This document shows, in pieces, positions 44,015 through 53,428 of a stretch of 64,000 nucleotides of DNA. Below the pieces are notes generated by a model. The model was not told the DNA's origin. It searched no databases and was given only the letters and a program-made list of their open reading frames with translations. Made by a program: the position numbers and the translations under genes. Where the stretch lies: contig NZ_CP013021.1 in assembly GCF_001420915.1 (NCBI RefSeq), positions 2,201,001 to 2,265,000 on the forward strand, given 5' to 3'. Source of the stretch: Agarivorans gilvus. Its GTDB lineage: Bacteria > Pseudomonadota > Gammaproteobacteria > Enterobacterales > Celerinatantimonadaceae. How positions within the stretch are numbered: position 1 is the first letter of the stretch; each line of letters opens with the position of its first letter.

Positions 44015-45709
44015 ATGCCGATGTTTTCTGCGCTAAGAAAAAGCCTACAAAGCCAACCTTCAGCTCAACAAATTCAAGCCAATGTGCTCGCCGGTTTAAC
44101 GGTTGGGGTAATTGCCCTGCCGCTATCGATGGCCCTAGCTATCGCCAGCGGCGTTCCCCCGCAACACGGTTTATATACCGCTCTAGTGGCGGGCATAGTA
44201 ATCGCCCTTAGTGGCGGTTCCAAAGTGAATATTTCTGGGCCCACTGCGGCCTTCGTGGTCATTCTGCTGCCGATTGTTCAGCAATATGGTCTGGGCGGGT
44301 TGCTGATGGCTGGCTTCATGGCCGGTTTTATCTTGATTTTCATGGGCCTAGGTAGGCTGGGTAAGTTTATTGAAATTGTGCCCTACCCGGTCACGGTTGG
44401 CTTCACCGCGGGTATTGGTGTGGTCATCGCGACCTTTCAAATTAAAGACTTTCTAGGCCTGCAAGTGGCCGCCGTCGACGGCCACTATTTGGCTAAGCTA
44501 GCCGCGCTAATACAGGCCTTACCCAGCGTCGACTGGCGCGAGGCGCTGATTGGTGCTCTTACCTTAGCAATACTGCTGGTTTGGCCCAAGTTTCGCTCTA
44601 AGATCCCCGGTCACTTGATTGCCCTGCTGGTTGGTAGCCTTAGCGCTTACTTGCTCAGCCTTGGCTTGAGTGAATTTTCAGTGGCCACCATTGGCAGTCG
44701 CTTTTCTTACAGCCTAGACGGCCTCAGTGGCAGTGGCATTCCACCTCTGTTACCCCAATTTGAGTGGCCTTGGAACCTCCCCGGCGCTGATGGTACACCG
44801 CTAGGTTTAAGCTTTGAGTTAATTCGTCAGTTGCTGCCTGCGGCGCTCACCATTGCCATTTTGGGTTCCTTAGAATCACTGCTTTGCGCGGTGGTCGCCG
44901 ATGGCATGTCCGGTAAAAAACACAATCCCAACGACGAGCTAATTGGTCAAGGCATTGGCAACATTGTGGCGCCCTTATTAGGTGGCATTCCCGCTACTGC
45001 GGCCATCGCTCGTACCGCCGCCAATGTAAAATCTGGTGGCAGCATGCCGCTCGCTTCGGTGGTACACGGTCTATTTATTCTGCTGAGTATTCTGCTTCTG
45101 GCACCAATCCTGTCTTATATTCCGATGGCCTCTATGGCTGCCTTGTTATTAATGGTGGCGTGGAATATGAGTGAAGCCAAACACTTTGTCCGCACCCTTA
45201 AAGTAGCCCCTAAAGATGACATAATTGTGCTGCTGCTATGCTTCTCGCTCACGGTGCTGTTCGATATGACCATTGCGGTTGCGGTGGGTATGGGCATGGC
45301 CGCCATGTTATTTATTAAACGCAGTGTTAGTCTCACTCAGGCCGCCGCCATTGAAGATAGCCACGAAGGCTATCAACTGCCCGATAAAGTGATGTTATAT
45401 GACATCAATGGCCCACTGTTTTTTGGTTCTGCACAAAAGGCCTTAAAAACCATTACCTCGGTTCGCCCCGAGGTGAGGGTGATAATCCTCGACATGACTG
45501 AGGTCACCCTCATCGACATGAGTGCCATCGTGGCCATGGAATCAATTGCTAAAGACTTAGAACAACGCAAAATTGGGCTAGTGATTAACGGTCTATTGCC
45601 GCGAATGATCTTAAAACTGCGCCGCGCGGGGATCCGCAAACATAGTGGTAGTGTGGCATTTTCAAGAAATTTAGAAGATAGCTTTGCCATCGCCAATAAA
45701 ATGCTTTAA
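44015..45709 (+). CDS. SulP family inorganic anion transporter
   Basis: A protein of about 564 aa. The frame is open from GTG 43982, but MPMFSALRKSLQSQPS at 44015 is the more likely start; 44021 is an alternative. The membrane domain carries the SLC26/SulP signatures: LAGLTVGVIALPLSMALAIASGVPPQHGLYTALVAG, GPTAAFVVILLP, GIGNIVAPLLGGIPATAAIARTA. A C-terminal STAS domain follows (VMLYDINGPLFFGSAQKAL, VIILDMTEVTLIDMSAIVAMES). Marine relatives transport bicarbonate or sulfate. No carbonic anhydrase gene is adjacent, so the ion is unknown. Confidence 0.93.
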   Translation: MPMFSALRKSLQSQPSAQQIQANVLAGLTVGVIALPLSMALAIASGVPPQHGLYTALVAGIVIALSGGSKVNISGPTAAFVVILLPIVQQYGLGGLLMAGFMAGFILIFMGLGRLGKFIEIVPYPVTVGFTAGIGVVIATFQIKDFLGLQVAAVDGHYLAKLAALIQALPSVDWREALIGALTLAILLVWPKFRSKIPGHLIALLVGSLSAYLLSLGLSEFSVATIGSRFSYSLDGLSGSGIPPLLPQFEWPWNLPGADGTPLGLSFELIRQLLPAALTIAILGSLESLLCAVVADGMSGKKHNPNDELIGQGIGNIVAPLLGGIPATAAIARTAANVKSGGSMPLASVVHGLFILLSILLLAPILSYIPMASMAALLLMVAWNMSEAKHFVRTLKVAPKDDIIVLLLCFSLTVLFDMTIAVAVGMGMAAMLFIKRSVSLTQAAAIEDSHEGYQLPDKVMLYDINGPLFFGSAQKALKTITSVRPEVRVIILDMTEVTLIDMSAIVAMESIAKDLEQRKIGLVINGLLPRMILKLRRAGIRKHSGSVAFSRNLEDSFAIANKML

Positions 45710-45954
45710 GTCGCCAATAAAATTTTTTATCTGACGCCAGCTACGCTAAATAGTCTGGCGTCAAGGGCTTTACCAAGCATGAAACCAGCAATAAACCTAA
45801 GCAAAGTTAAGCTGATAAGTGTGATCTCAAACGAATAAGGCGTTTCAAGCCAACAATATTTGTGACCGAAACGCTTTTCATTCTGATAAATTCCCTTACT
45901 CCATAGACTTATGATCATAAACTCATCGAATAATAAACTGTCTGGAGAGTGGTA

Positions 45955-47055
45955 ATGAATGCAATAGTTGAGCAACGCCAACAAGCTCAATTACGTTTTC
46001 AACAAGGCGAGCAAAATATTGTAGTGGGTAAAATTGAAAACTGCCCCTTACCCCCGGAAGAATTAGCTTCTTTAAATCTTAACTCTCCCTACGTAGTTGA
46101 AGTGTTTGACGATGGGCTCACCGCCACTGTCATTCATCTATGCATTAATGGCCGTCACTACAACCTTAAGCGCCGCCGCGCCGAAGCACGAGTACAGAAC
46201 ATTGATGGCGAAACATCCTTCCTTAACGAAGTGCAACGCCGTCAAGACTTACAAGCGCTGAAAGATAAGGCCAGCACCGCTGCCGCCTTTAAACACATTG
46301 TAACCACCCTGTACGCCGATTACCGGCTGGGTTTTATTCTTTCCCCATGGATCGATGGCAAGCCCTTGTGCAGTTTTAGTCGAGAAATTTTCCGCCAAAT
46401 TTTCGATACCATGTTTGCCCTAGAACAAGTAGGCCTAATGGAATGGGATCTCTGTCCCGGCAACATTCTGTACGACGGTCGACAAATCTATTTATTCGAT
46501 TTTGGTTACATGTACCGCTTCGATCCACTGGAGCATTACAACAGTGACGGTTTGGCCTCACCGGCTTTTCACGCGGTAGAACGCTTAGAAACACGCAATG
46601 TATTTGGTTACTTATTGCGTTACCAAGACGTGATGACCGCCAACGACCAACTCGCCCTGTACCGCGAGCTCAAAGAAGTGGGCTTAGACATCTATACCCA
46701 GAAGCTAATTTGGTTAAAACAAAACTTTGCTCATCCCAGTGTCATTCATTGGCAAACCGAGATTATTGAACGCTGGGAATATGCGTTAGACAACGACCGT
46801 TCCTTAAAAAATCTGTTTATTGCCGAAAGCTTCCGCTCTCACTGCTTAGATATTCAAGACGATATAAGTGGTAAAAGCTGCACCCCAATGACCTTAAAAC
46901 GTATCGACAAAGTCATTACCATGGCGGCCACCGTTTACCTGCAATTGCAAAACAACGGCGCACTGTTGTTTGATAACGCTACTTTAGACCAACTGGCGCT
47001 GATCAAGAAGTACCAAGATTACCGCCACTTAGCCCAGCAGTACCAATTGAAATAA
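45955..47055 (+). CDS. Protein-kinase-like phosphotransferase
   Basis: A protein of about 366 aa starting at the ATG with a CTGGAGAG site. Kinase fold elements are visible: a candidate ATP-lysine strand (HYNLKRRRAEA, Lys near 72), a helix C Glu candidate (TSFLNEVQRR, near 92), the catalytic loop EWDLCPGNILY (Asp about 165, Asn about 170) and the metal loop LFDFGYMYRF (Asp about 182). It resembles lipopolysaccharide or Kdo kinases (InaA/WaaP type) in layout, but the family is not sure. The C-terminal 180 residues are helical and unassigned. No LPS genes are nearby. Confidence 0.75.
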   Translation: MNAIVEQRQQAQLRFQQGEQNIVVGKIENCPLPPEELASLNLNSPYVVEVFDDGLTATVIHLCINGRHYNLKRRRAEARVQNIDGETSFLNEVQRRQDLQALKDKASTAAAFKHIVTTLYADYRLGFILSPWIDGKPLCSFSREIFRQIFDTMFALEQVGLMEWDLCPGNILYDGRQIYLFDFGYMYRFDPLEHYNSDGLASPAFHAVERLETRNVFGYLLRYQDVMTANDQLALYRELKEVGLDIYTQKLIWLKQNFAHPSVIHWQTEIIERWEYALDNDRSLKNLFIAESFRSHCLDIQDDISGKSCTPMTLKRIDKVITMAATVYLQLQNNGALLFDNATLDQLALIKKYQDYRHLAQQYQLK

Positions 47056-47089
47056 CCCCCTACTATTCAAAACGTTAAGATCTGTTTAC

Positions 47090-47117
47090 AAGGCCATCGA
47101 TTCAACTCGATGGCCTT
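47090..47117 (+). terminator. Terminator of the kinase-like gene
   Basis: An 11-bp stem, AAGGCCATCGA / TCGATGGCCTT, with a TTCAAC loop. The downstream T run is poor (AAGACATT), so strength is doubtful. Confidence 0.6.
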
Positions 47118-47327
47118 AAGACATTCACTTCACAGTTCTGGCTATTTTTTGCCCTTTTTTAGTATTTATTCTCTACCATTCTCAATTGCCATGGAGTAGC
47201 AGATTGAACTGCACATTGGCCTTAAAAAATAAGAACAAAGCAAAATCATCAGACTTGAAGCGCACTCGCAGTATTTTCGCCAAGCGCTGATGCTTAAATA
47301 AACAGCAAAACAGTACAAGGAAAGACC

Positions 47328-49871
47328 ATGAAAAAGTTATCTATCGTTCTGTTAGGAGCGAGCTTACTGTCTGCGCACGCCAGCGCGGAGTGGAACTTTA
47401 GGGGCACGCCAAACCAATGGCTTAGCACCCCGCTAGAATTAGTTTCTGGAAACCAATATCAAACCTGCCAAAGCTTTGGCGACAACAACCCCCGCTTTAA
47501 GATTGACCGCTACGGCGACTGGAACGAAGCCTACCCCAATGCCGACTACACCGTTGCGGCTAACAAGAGTTACGACATTCGCTTCTTTAGCGACAGCAAA
47601 ACCATTACTGCCACCGAAGTCGCCAACTGTGGCGATATAGAAATTGAGCCACCTGAAGACAGCTGGTACTTCCGTGGCACTGCCAATGGCTGGCAAGCCA
47701 CACCTATGGACAGCAGTGACAACATCACTTTCTGTACCACTCAAACTTTCGCTAACGACGAGCCACGTTTCAAAATCGACCACTATGGCGATTGGACCGA
47801 AAACTACCCTCAGGCCGACGTATTGGTAGACGCCAATAGCAGCTACGACATCTGTTTTAATGCCGACACCAAGGTAGTGACCACCGAGAAACAACAGTGC
47901 GTGGATGATTGCCCAATCACCCCAGAAACCCTTGGTGCAGTTTACTCACCGTCTGCTACGACTTTCTCCCTATGGTCTCCTGAGAACAGCAACGTTAGCG
48001 TAGAAGTGGATGGCGTAAGCTACGCCATGCAAGCGGTGCCTGACTTTGCCGGATACACTCAGGTTTACCAAGCCACCGTGCCAGGCGATCTTCACCTCAA
48101 GCCTTATACCTTCTACGTTAATGGCGTACAGGTGCGCGACCCTTACGGGAAAATGGCGCAGGCCGGTACTGGCGATTACGAAGCGGTTAACATTGTGATG
48201 GATATGTCCCGCACTGAACCGCTAGACGGTTGGGCAGCACGCCCCAGCTTAATCGAGCGCGAAGATGCGATTATCTACGAGCTGCACGTGCGCGACTTCA
48301 CCATTGATGCCAGCTCTGGGGTGAGCGCCGACAAGCGCGGTAAGTTCCTAGGTCTAGTTGAACCCGGCACCACTTATCAAGGGATTACAACCGGCATAGA
48401 CCACCTTAAAGAACTGGGTGTGACTCACGTGCAACTGCTACCAGTTTACGACTTTGCTACCTGTGACGGCTTGCCCGACAGCGACCCTTGTTACAACTGG
48501 GGTTACGATCCACGCAACTACAACATTCCAGAAGATCGTTACTCCAACGTGCCTAACGATTATGAGCAGCGAGTGCGAGAATTCAAAACCATGATCAACG
48601 AATTCCACAAAGCTGGTATCCGGGTGATTATGGACGTGGTGTATAACCATACTTACAACAACGAAATGTTCGAAAATATTTCCATGCAGTACTACACCGC
48701 CAGCGATCTTTCAGGCACCGGCAACTCGATTAACGCCGATGTACCCATGGTCAGCCGGATGATTCAAGACTCGCTTGAATACTGGGTGGATGAATACAGC
48801 ATCGACGGTTTCCGCTTCGATTTGATTGGTATTTTCTCCTATCAAGAAGTGCAAAAATGGGCCAGCCACTTAAACAGCAAATTTGCTGATCGCAACTTGC
48901 TGATTTACGGAGAACCTTGGAATGGTTACGCCAGCGACCCTCTCGAAGGTCAGCGGGTACGCTACGGCACTACTCACAACATGGTTGATCAGCACGTTGG
49001 GGTATTTAACGGCGCCTACCGTGAAGCGTTAAAAGGCTCTAACGACGATACGCGCAGCGCCTATATGTTCAACAATGTAGCTGCAGCCGATAGCGGTTGG
49101 GCGATTTACGATGGCTTCCGAGGTTCACCCTATGATGCCAACGATGGACGCAACAGTACTTGGTTCCGCAACTATGCCGCCGACCCAGAGCAAAGCATCA
49201 ATTACATCTCGGCCCACGATAACTTTGCACTATGGGATAAGGTCTACCTCAGCGCGTCTAGCAACGTGGTACAAAATAGCTCTCATCAGGTAATGAGTTT
49301 TACTCCACCCAGCGATTTGAGTTACGCCAAACGCGTGGTGAACTTTGGTATGGGGCTAGTGCTTACCAGCCAAGGTATTCCTTTCATCCATGCCGGTGAT
49401 GAATTCCTGCGCACCAAAACCAATCACCAGCAAATTAGCAGCCCTAACGCATGGAACTACGGCGATCATGGTGGCGCACACAATAGCTACAACGCCCCCG
49501 ATAGCTTCAATGCCATTCGTTGGTCAAATAAAATTGCCAACGTCGCGACTTTTGATTACTTCAAGCAGCTTATTGCGCTGCGTCGTCAACATGCTGGCCT
49601 GCGCATGAACAGCAACCAAGAGATAGCTCAATACCTTAGTGTTAGCCGTCCTGAGCAATATGCTGGACAAGTGATCACCGGCCACATCACCGACCCTAGT
49701 GATAGCCATAATTTGTTCATTGTTTATAACAGTGGCAATAACCAAAGCATCACCTTACCTGCAGGGTCTTGGACTAAAGTGGCCGATGCCAACGGCGCGG
49801 CGAATGCCAGCGTAACTGGTAGCACAGTGGTTGAAGGCACCGCCGTGACCATGTTTACTCAGCAAAAATAA
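47328..49871 (+). CDS. Secreted type I pullulanase (GH13_14) with tandem N-terminal starch-binding modules
   Basis: An 847-aa extracellular enzyme with signal peptide 1-20. Two homologous modules follow (about 21-100 and 112-190), each with W-x-FRGT-x-N-x-W, PRFKID-x-YGDW and YDI. A CBM48-like domain (about 201-295) precedes the GH13 barrel. The pullulanase type I signature YNWGYDP is at about 389-395. Catalytic regions: IMDVVYNHT, GFRFD (nucleophile Asp498), IYGEP (acid Glu529), SAHDN (Asp631). It cleaves alpha-1,6 branches of starch, pullulan or glycogen. An AAGGAAAG site precedes the ATG. The upstream 272 bp hold its promoter; no operator was recognised there. Confidence 0.95.
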   Translation: MKKLSIVLLGASLLSAHASAEWNFRGTPNQWLSTPLELVSGNQYQTCQSFGDNNPRFKIDRYGDWNEAYPNADYTVAANKSYDIRFFSDSKTITATEVANCGDIEIEPPEDSWYFRGTANGWQATPMDSSDNITFCTTQTFANDEPRFKIDHYGDWTENYPQADVLVDANSSYDICFNADTKVVTTEKQQCVDDCPITPETLGAVYSPSATTFSLWSPENSNVSVEVDGVSYAMQAVPDFAGYTQVYQATVPGDLHLKPYTFYVNGVQVRDPYGKMAQAGTGDYEAVNIVMDMSRTEPLDGWAARPSLIEREDAIIYELHVRDFTIDASSGVSADKRGKFLGLVEPGTTYQGITTGIDHLKELGVTHVQLLPVYDFATCDGLPDSDPCYNWGYDPRNYNIPEDRYSNVPNDYEQRVREFKTMINEFHKAGIRVIMDVVYNHTYNNEMFENISMQYYTASDLSGTGNSINADVPMVSRMIQDSLEYWVDEYSIDGFRFDLIGIFSYQEVQKWASHLNSKFADRNLLIYGEPWNGYASDPLEGQRVRYGTTHNMVDQHVGVFNGAYREALKGSNDDTRSAYMFNNVAAADSGWAIYDGFRGSPYDANDGRNSTWFRNYAADPEQSINYISAHDNFALWDKVYLSASSNVVQNSSHQVMSFTPPSDLSYAKRVVNFGMGLVLTSQGIPFIHAGDEFLRTKTNHQQISSPNAWNYGDHGGAHNSYNAPDSFNAIRWSNKIANVATFDYFKQLIALRRQHAGLRMNSNQEIAQYLSVSRPEQYAGQVITGHITDPSDSHNLFIVYNSGNNQSITLPAGSWTKVADANGAANASVTGSTVVEGTAVTMFTQQK

Positions 49872-49885
49872 ACACTAAAGCAATA

Positions 49886-49918
49886 ATACCTGCCCAAGCT
49901 TGTAACTTGGGCAGGTAT
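49886..49918 (+). terminator. Terminator of the pullulanase gene
   Basis: A perfect 13-bp stem, ATACCTGCCCAAG / CTTGGGCAGGTAT, with a 7-nt loop, followed by AGTTTCG. It lies 15 bp after the stop codon. Confidence 0.8.
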
Positions 49919-50094
49919 AGTTTCGCAGCTCAGTAAAAAGCGCCAGTCAGAGCGAAAACAAAACAAGCCGAAGCAAACCTAAGCCGCGCTTTAGCAAGCC
50001 GTAAGCAAGCAGCCAACAGCAACAAATGACAACTATCTCAATTAAATAATGAGACCCCTACAACAGCATTCACAACGCAACTTAGATAAGCGTG

Positions 50095-50130
50095 ATAAAA
50101 ATAACACTTCACTAAGATTGTTATTTTTAT
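50095..50130. promoter_or_regulatory. Perfect palindrome upstream of the ROK regulator gene, likely operator
   Basis: Two 12-bp arms, ATAAAAATAACA and TGTTATTTTTAT, are separated by 12 bp. It ends 53 bp before the ROK start codon. NagC and Mlc, studied ROK repressors, bind AT-rich dyads with TTATTT-like arms, so autoregulation is a good guess. Confidence 0.6.
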
Positions 50131-50183
50131 TCCAACTAGAATGAGTATGTTGGTGCAACTAAACCAGCTAAGCATAGTGGCTA

Positions 50184-51374
50184 ATGAAAAGAATTACAGA
50201 TACCGAGTTAATCAGATCCAGTAACCGTCGCGACATCATTCAAACCCTACGCCGCCACGGCGAACTGGCGCGAGTCGAAATTGGTCAATATACCCAATTA
50301 AGCCCTGCCACCATTACCTCCATTACCTCAGAACTCATTCAGCAAGATCTGATTATTGAGCAACAGGGCGAACTCAACGCTGAAACTGGTCGGGGGCGCC
50401 CAAAAGTAAAACTGAAGCTGAACCAGCAAGCGGTATATTACTTGGCGATTAAATTGTCGATTAATGAAGTCAGCCTGATTTTGGCCGATCTCAGTGGCAA
50501 GATTATTCATAAACATACTAAATCGGTGCTTACCGTTAGCCTCAGCCAACAACAACTGATAGACGTACTGTGCCAAAGCTTTAGTGGCTTTCTCGACAAA
50601 TACGCCATCGAGCGCAACAAACTACGTGGCCTAGGCCTAGCGGTGCAAGGGGTGACGGAGCAACAAGGCAAAGGCATATTATGGAGCCCGGCCGTTAAAG
50701 GGCAGCAATTAGAGTTAGTTGAGCAGCTACAGCAACAACTGCAACTACCGGTATTTATTAGCAACGACGCCAACTGCATTGCCGTGGCGCTAAAAAACCT
50801 TCCACAATACCAAGAGGTTAACAGCTTAGTCGCCATTCAATTAGGCTACGGCGTGGGTATGGGCTTATGGCTAGACGACAAGCTTTACCAAGGTGAAGCA
50901 GCCTCCAACACCGAATTTGGTCACACTAAATTCAGCTTAAATGGCCCGCAATGTCGCTGTGGTGGCCGCGGCTGTATAGAAGCCTACGTAGGTGACTACG
51001 CCATCTACCGCGATGCCAGTGCCATCTATAACCTGCCACAAGCCGACATGCTGCATCCTTCAGAAAAGCAAATGCTCGACCTCAACCACTTAGCCGAGCA
51101 GCCGCATTCACCAATGCAGCAAATTTTCACTCAAGCTGGCACCGTTCTAGGCCTAGGTTTAGCCAATGTAATGGCGCTGTTTAACCCACAAAAAATAGTG
51201 ATTTCAGGACCCGGTGTGCGCGCCTATCCATACATGGAAGCGGCCATGCGTAGTACTCTGGCAGAAAACCTTCTGCCCTATCACCAACAGCAAGACGTGG
51301 TAGAAGTATATAACTGGGATGAAGACCTCACCGGCCTTGGCATCATCGCCATTGTGCAGCAGCATACCGATTAG
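50184..51374 (+). CDS. ROK-family transcriptional regulator (NagC/Mlc type)
   Basis: A 396-aa protein. The N-terminal winged helix is visible (SNRRDIIQTLRRHGELARVEIGQYTQLSPATITSITSELIQQDLIIEQ). The ROK sugar-kinase-like domain contains GLGLAVQGV, VFISNDANCIAVA, the zinc motif CRCGGRGCIEAY and GLGLANVMALFNPQKIVISGPGV. Such regulators sense glucose, N-acetylglucosamine or glucose-specific PTS components. Its place next to the pullulanase suggests control of starch or malto-oligosaccharide genes. The start is ATG with a weak site. Confidence 0.92.
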   Translation: MKRITDTELIRSSNRRDIIQTLRRHGELARVEIGQYTQLSPATITSITSELIQQDLIIEQQGELNAETGRGRPKVKLKLNQQAVYYLAIKLSINEVSLILADLSGKIIHKHTKSVLTVSLSQQQLIDVLCQSFSGFLDKYAIERNKLRGLGLAVQGVTEQQGKGILWSPAVKGQQLELVEQLQQQLQLPVFISNDANCIAVALKNLPQYQEVNSLVAIQLGYGVGMGLWLDDKLYQGEAASNTEFGHTKFSLNGPQCRCGGRGCIEAYVGDYAIYRDASAIYNLPQADMLHPSEKQMLDLNHLAEQPHSPMQQIFTQAGTVLGLGLANVMALFNPQKIVISGPGVRAYPYMEAAMRSTLAENLLPYHQQQDVVEVYNWDEDLTGLGIIAIVQQHTD

Positions 51375-51402
51375 TTGAGCTTAATAGCAGAATTAAAACA
51401 GC

Positions 51403-51454
51403 AAAAAGGGAGCCAAGGCTCCCTTCATCATTTCAGCAAACAGCCTTTATAACT
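51403..51454. repeat. Direct repeat 1 bracketing the lipase module (includes a terminator)
   Basis: About 52 bp, starting AAAAAGGGAGCCAAGGCTCCC (a hairpin that ends the ROK transcript) and running through CAGCAAACAGCCTTTATAACT. It is nearly identical to 54218-54272, which covers the terminator and last codons of the YeeE/YedE gene. The 158 bp after it, up to the lipoprotein, hold nothing recognisable. Confidence 0.8.
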
Positions 51455-51612
51455 CAGCGTTGCTGACAGGAACAGATATAGCCATATAGGTATAACAAAT
51501 TCACATTAAATGACTACTCCTTTCTTCATAGAAACTTTACACTAACCTGATATTGATAAATTTATTTATAAAATATAGGATTATGTTATTGAATTTTTAT
51601 TTTCATACACCA

Positions 51613-52253
51613 ATGCCTTATTTTAATAAAATAATACTATTTCCATTAATCAGTTTTTTGTTATCTATTGCGCTGGTGGCCTGCGGCTCGGAGAAAGAAG
51701 TGTTTAAGAAGCAAACCGTTGAGCTATTCCCCCCGTGAGCGGACAACTCACTGAGAATGGTAAACCCTTAGTAGGCGTGAGACTAAAACGAAGCTATGAG
51801 TTTATCGACATCACTGATGGTGAAATACACGACTACACCACAACAGATAACGAAGGGCGCTTTAGCTTTCCTGAGTTAACCATGCAATCTCGTCATGCCG
51901 ATAACCCCTCTAGAACTAATGTTATCTGGCAAGGTATTCGTATCGATAGCAAAGACCCTAACCAAACTGAAGAAGATGAAGTTTACCTTTGGGATGCTAA
52001 CTCTCGTGGAGTAAAGCATGTTTCTTATTTTACCGAAATGCTCTCTGATTTGAATTGTGACTTATCTGCTGAAGAGGAGACTATTTATATCATTCATTCT
52101 GACTATCCAACTGGAGTTGTAACACTACCAGTTACGAGTGTTTGTCGCTGGCCTATACGGGCAGAAATAGAAAAGAAAAAAGCCGCCGATATTGAAGAGC
52201 TTGGCGAACTTCAGAATCTGGATAAATATGGTGATATAAACGGATTGATTTAA
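51613..52253 (+). pseudogene. DUF6795-type lipoprotein, frameshifted in a C tract
   Basis: The 5' part encodes MPYFNKIILFPLISFLLSIALVACGSEKEV, a lipoprotein signal with lipobox LVAC. It ends at a stop right after a run of six C (ELFPP, near 51735). The 3' part continues in the next frame as VSGQLTENGKPLVGVRLKRSYEFIDITDGEIHDYTTTDNEGRFSFPEL, a carboxypeptidase-regulatory-like domain of the DUF6795 type. One extra C would restore a protein of about 213 aa. It is AT-rich at the start. It precedes a class 3 lipase remnant by 9 bp; such neighbours occur with type VI effectors, suggesting an immunity-like role (inference). Confidence 0.7.
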
Positions 52254-52262
52254 AGGACTAAA

Positions 52263-52374
52263 ATGACAATTCTTTCTCCAAAACTCGCATCAGAACTTGC
52301 TTCATTTGCGTATTCAATACGCGATAATAATCGTAGAGTTAAGCCTACTCCATATACACAGAAGTATTTTAAAC
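52263..52374 (+). pseudogene. Class 3 lipase, 5' fragment cut by an IS element
   Basis: ATG with AAAGGA upstream encodes MTILSPKLASELASFAYSIRDNN and about 14 more residues, then runs into the left end of the IS903-like element. The style matches N-termini of lipase-family proteins found near type VI secretion genes. The matching 3' part is at 53429. Confidence 0.6.
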
Positions 52375-53428
52375 GGCCTTGTTGATCAATTCAGTGCAAC
52401 GAACGCAGTAACCTCAAGGCGTTTTCCTCTTTATTCAGCTAGCTGACGAGCAGGCATACCTAGCCTGCTCATTTTGTTCAACGCGCACACTCCGGCCATG
52501 ATTTCGCCGACTTGGGCGTTGTAACAACGTAGACTCAACTTGTCGCTAAGCAGTTGTTTGAAACGATACATCGCCGTCTCCGATAGTGAACGAAGATGGT
52601 AAGCATTGTCCCGTTTCCAGTTTTCCAACTCACCTTGCTTCAAGGCTTTTACTGCAACGTTCCGTGGGTGACCCGCTTCCCACATACCTGCATTCTTGCG
52701 TGGAGGGATTAGTGCAACAGCCTTCTTACGTTGTACTTCTTGATAGCTCTGCCGTGTGTCATAGGCACCATCAGCGCTTACTGCTTTCACTTTGCGCCGC
52801 AGCGGTCTCAACAAGGTGGGTAACACTTCACTATCGTGAACCCAGTCCATCGAGACCTCAGCACTCACTATCTGATGGCTCTGGGCATCTACTGCCATAT
52901 GCAGTTTTCGCCAGACTCGACGCTTTTCAGCGCCGTGTTTACGCACCTTCCACTCTCCTTCGCCAAACACCTTAAGACCTGTAGCATCGATAACGAGGTG
53001 AGCCGCTTGACCTTGGCTAGGTAGGCGATAGTTGACTTCAACAGTCTTTGCTCGCTTGCTTATACAACTGTAATCGGGAGATTTTAAGTCGACCTTGAGC
53101 AGGCGAAACAATGAGTTGATGAAGCCTTCAAGAGCACGCAGTGGTAACTTGAATACGCCTTTAATCATCAGCGCAGTTGCGATAGCGGTGTCACTGTAAG
53201 TATGGCTGCGCCCTCGACGACCACTGCGCTCAGTGTTATTCCATAGTTCTATGGCTTTCTCATCCATCCAGAAGGTCAATGAGCCGCGTTGCTTCAGTGC
53301 ACTGTTGTACAGCTTCCAGTTGGTGATGTTGCCTTTCGCTTTACCCATGTTTGGTGACCCGACAGATATAGATACAGATCAGATCCGCGACTGCTGAGTT
53401 AGTTCAATCTGATTTAGGAAACAACGCC
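52375..53428 (-). mobile_element. IS903-like insertion sequence (IS5 family)
   Basis: A 1,054-bp element. The left end is GGCCTTGTTGATCAATTCAG; the right end, read on the minus strand, is GGCGTTGTTTCCTAAATCAG. These match at 14 of 20 positions, and the left resembles the IS903 terminal repeat. Flanking sequences (ATTTTAAAC and GTGCAGTTG) show no target duplication, and the host lipase gene lacks its centre, so a deletion accompanied or followed insertion. Confidence 0.85.
52431..53348 (-). CDS. IS5-family transposase (IS903 group)
   Basis: A 305-aa intact DDE transposase. It has the N-terminal block WKLYNSALKQRGSLTFWMDEKAIELW, LVIDATGLKVFGEGEWKVRKHG with the first Asp, VSADGAYDTRQSYQEV with the second Asp, and YHLRSLSETAMYRFKQLLSDKLSLR with the Glu of the YREK-type motif. 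Length is as in IS903. The start is an ATG near the right end of the element. It appears functional. Confidence 0.94.
   Translation of the reverse strand: MGKAKGNITNWKLYNSALKQRGSLTFWMDEKAIELWNNTERSGRRGRSHTYSDTAIATALMIKGVFKLPLRALEGFINSLFRLLKVDLKSPDYSCISKRAKTVEVNYRLPSQGQAAHLVIDATGLKVFGEGEWKVRKHGAEKRRVWRKLHMAVDAQSHQIVSAEVSMDWVHDSEVLPTLLRPLRRKVKAVSADGAYDTRQSYQEVQRKKAVALIPPRKNAGMWEAGHPRNVAVKALKQGELENWKRDNAYHLRSLSETAMYRFKQLLSDKLSLRCYNAQVGEIMAGVCALNKMSRLGMPARQLAE

Noticed and set aside
45732..45763. Hairpin TGACGCCAG / CTGGCGTCA after the SulP gene as a terminator
   Set aside because: The T run lies before the stem on the plus strand, and none follows it on either strand, so it does not fit a rho-independent terminator.
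45727..45990. Open frame of 87 codons on the minus strand
   Set aside because: It overlaps the start of the kinase-like gene, has no ribosome binding site and no protein-like pattern.
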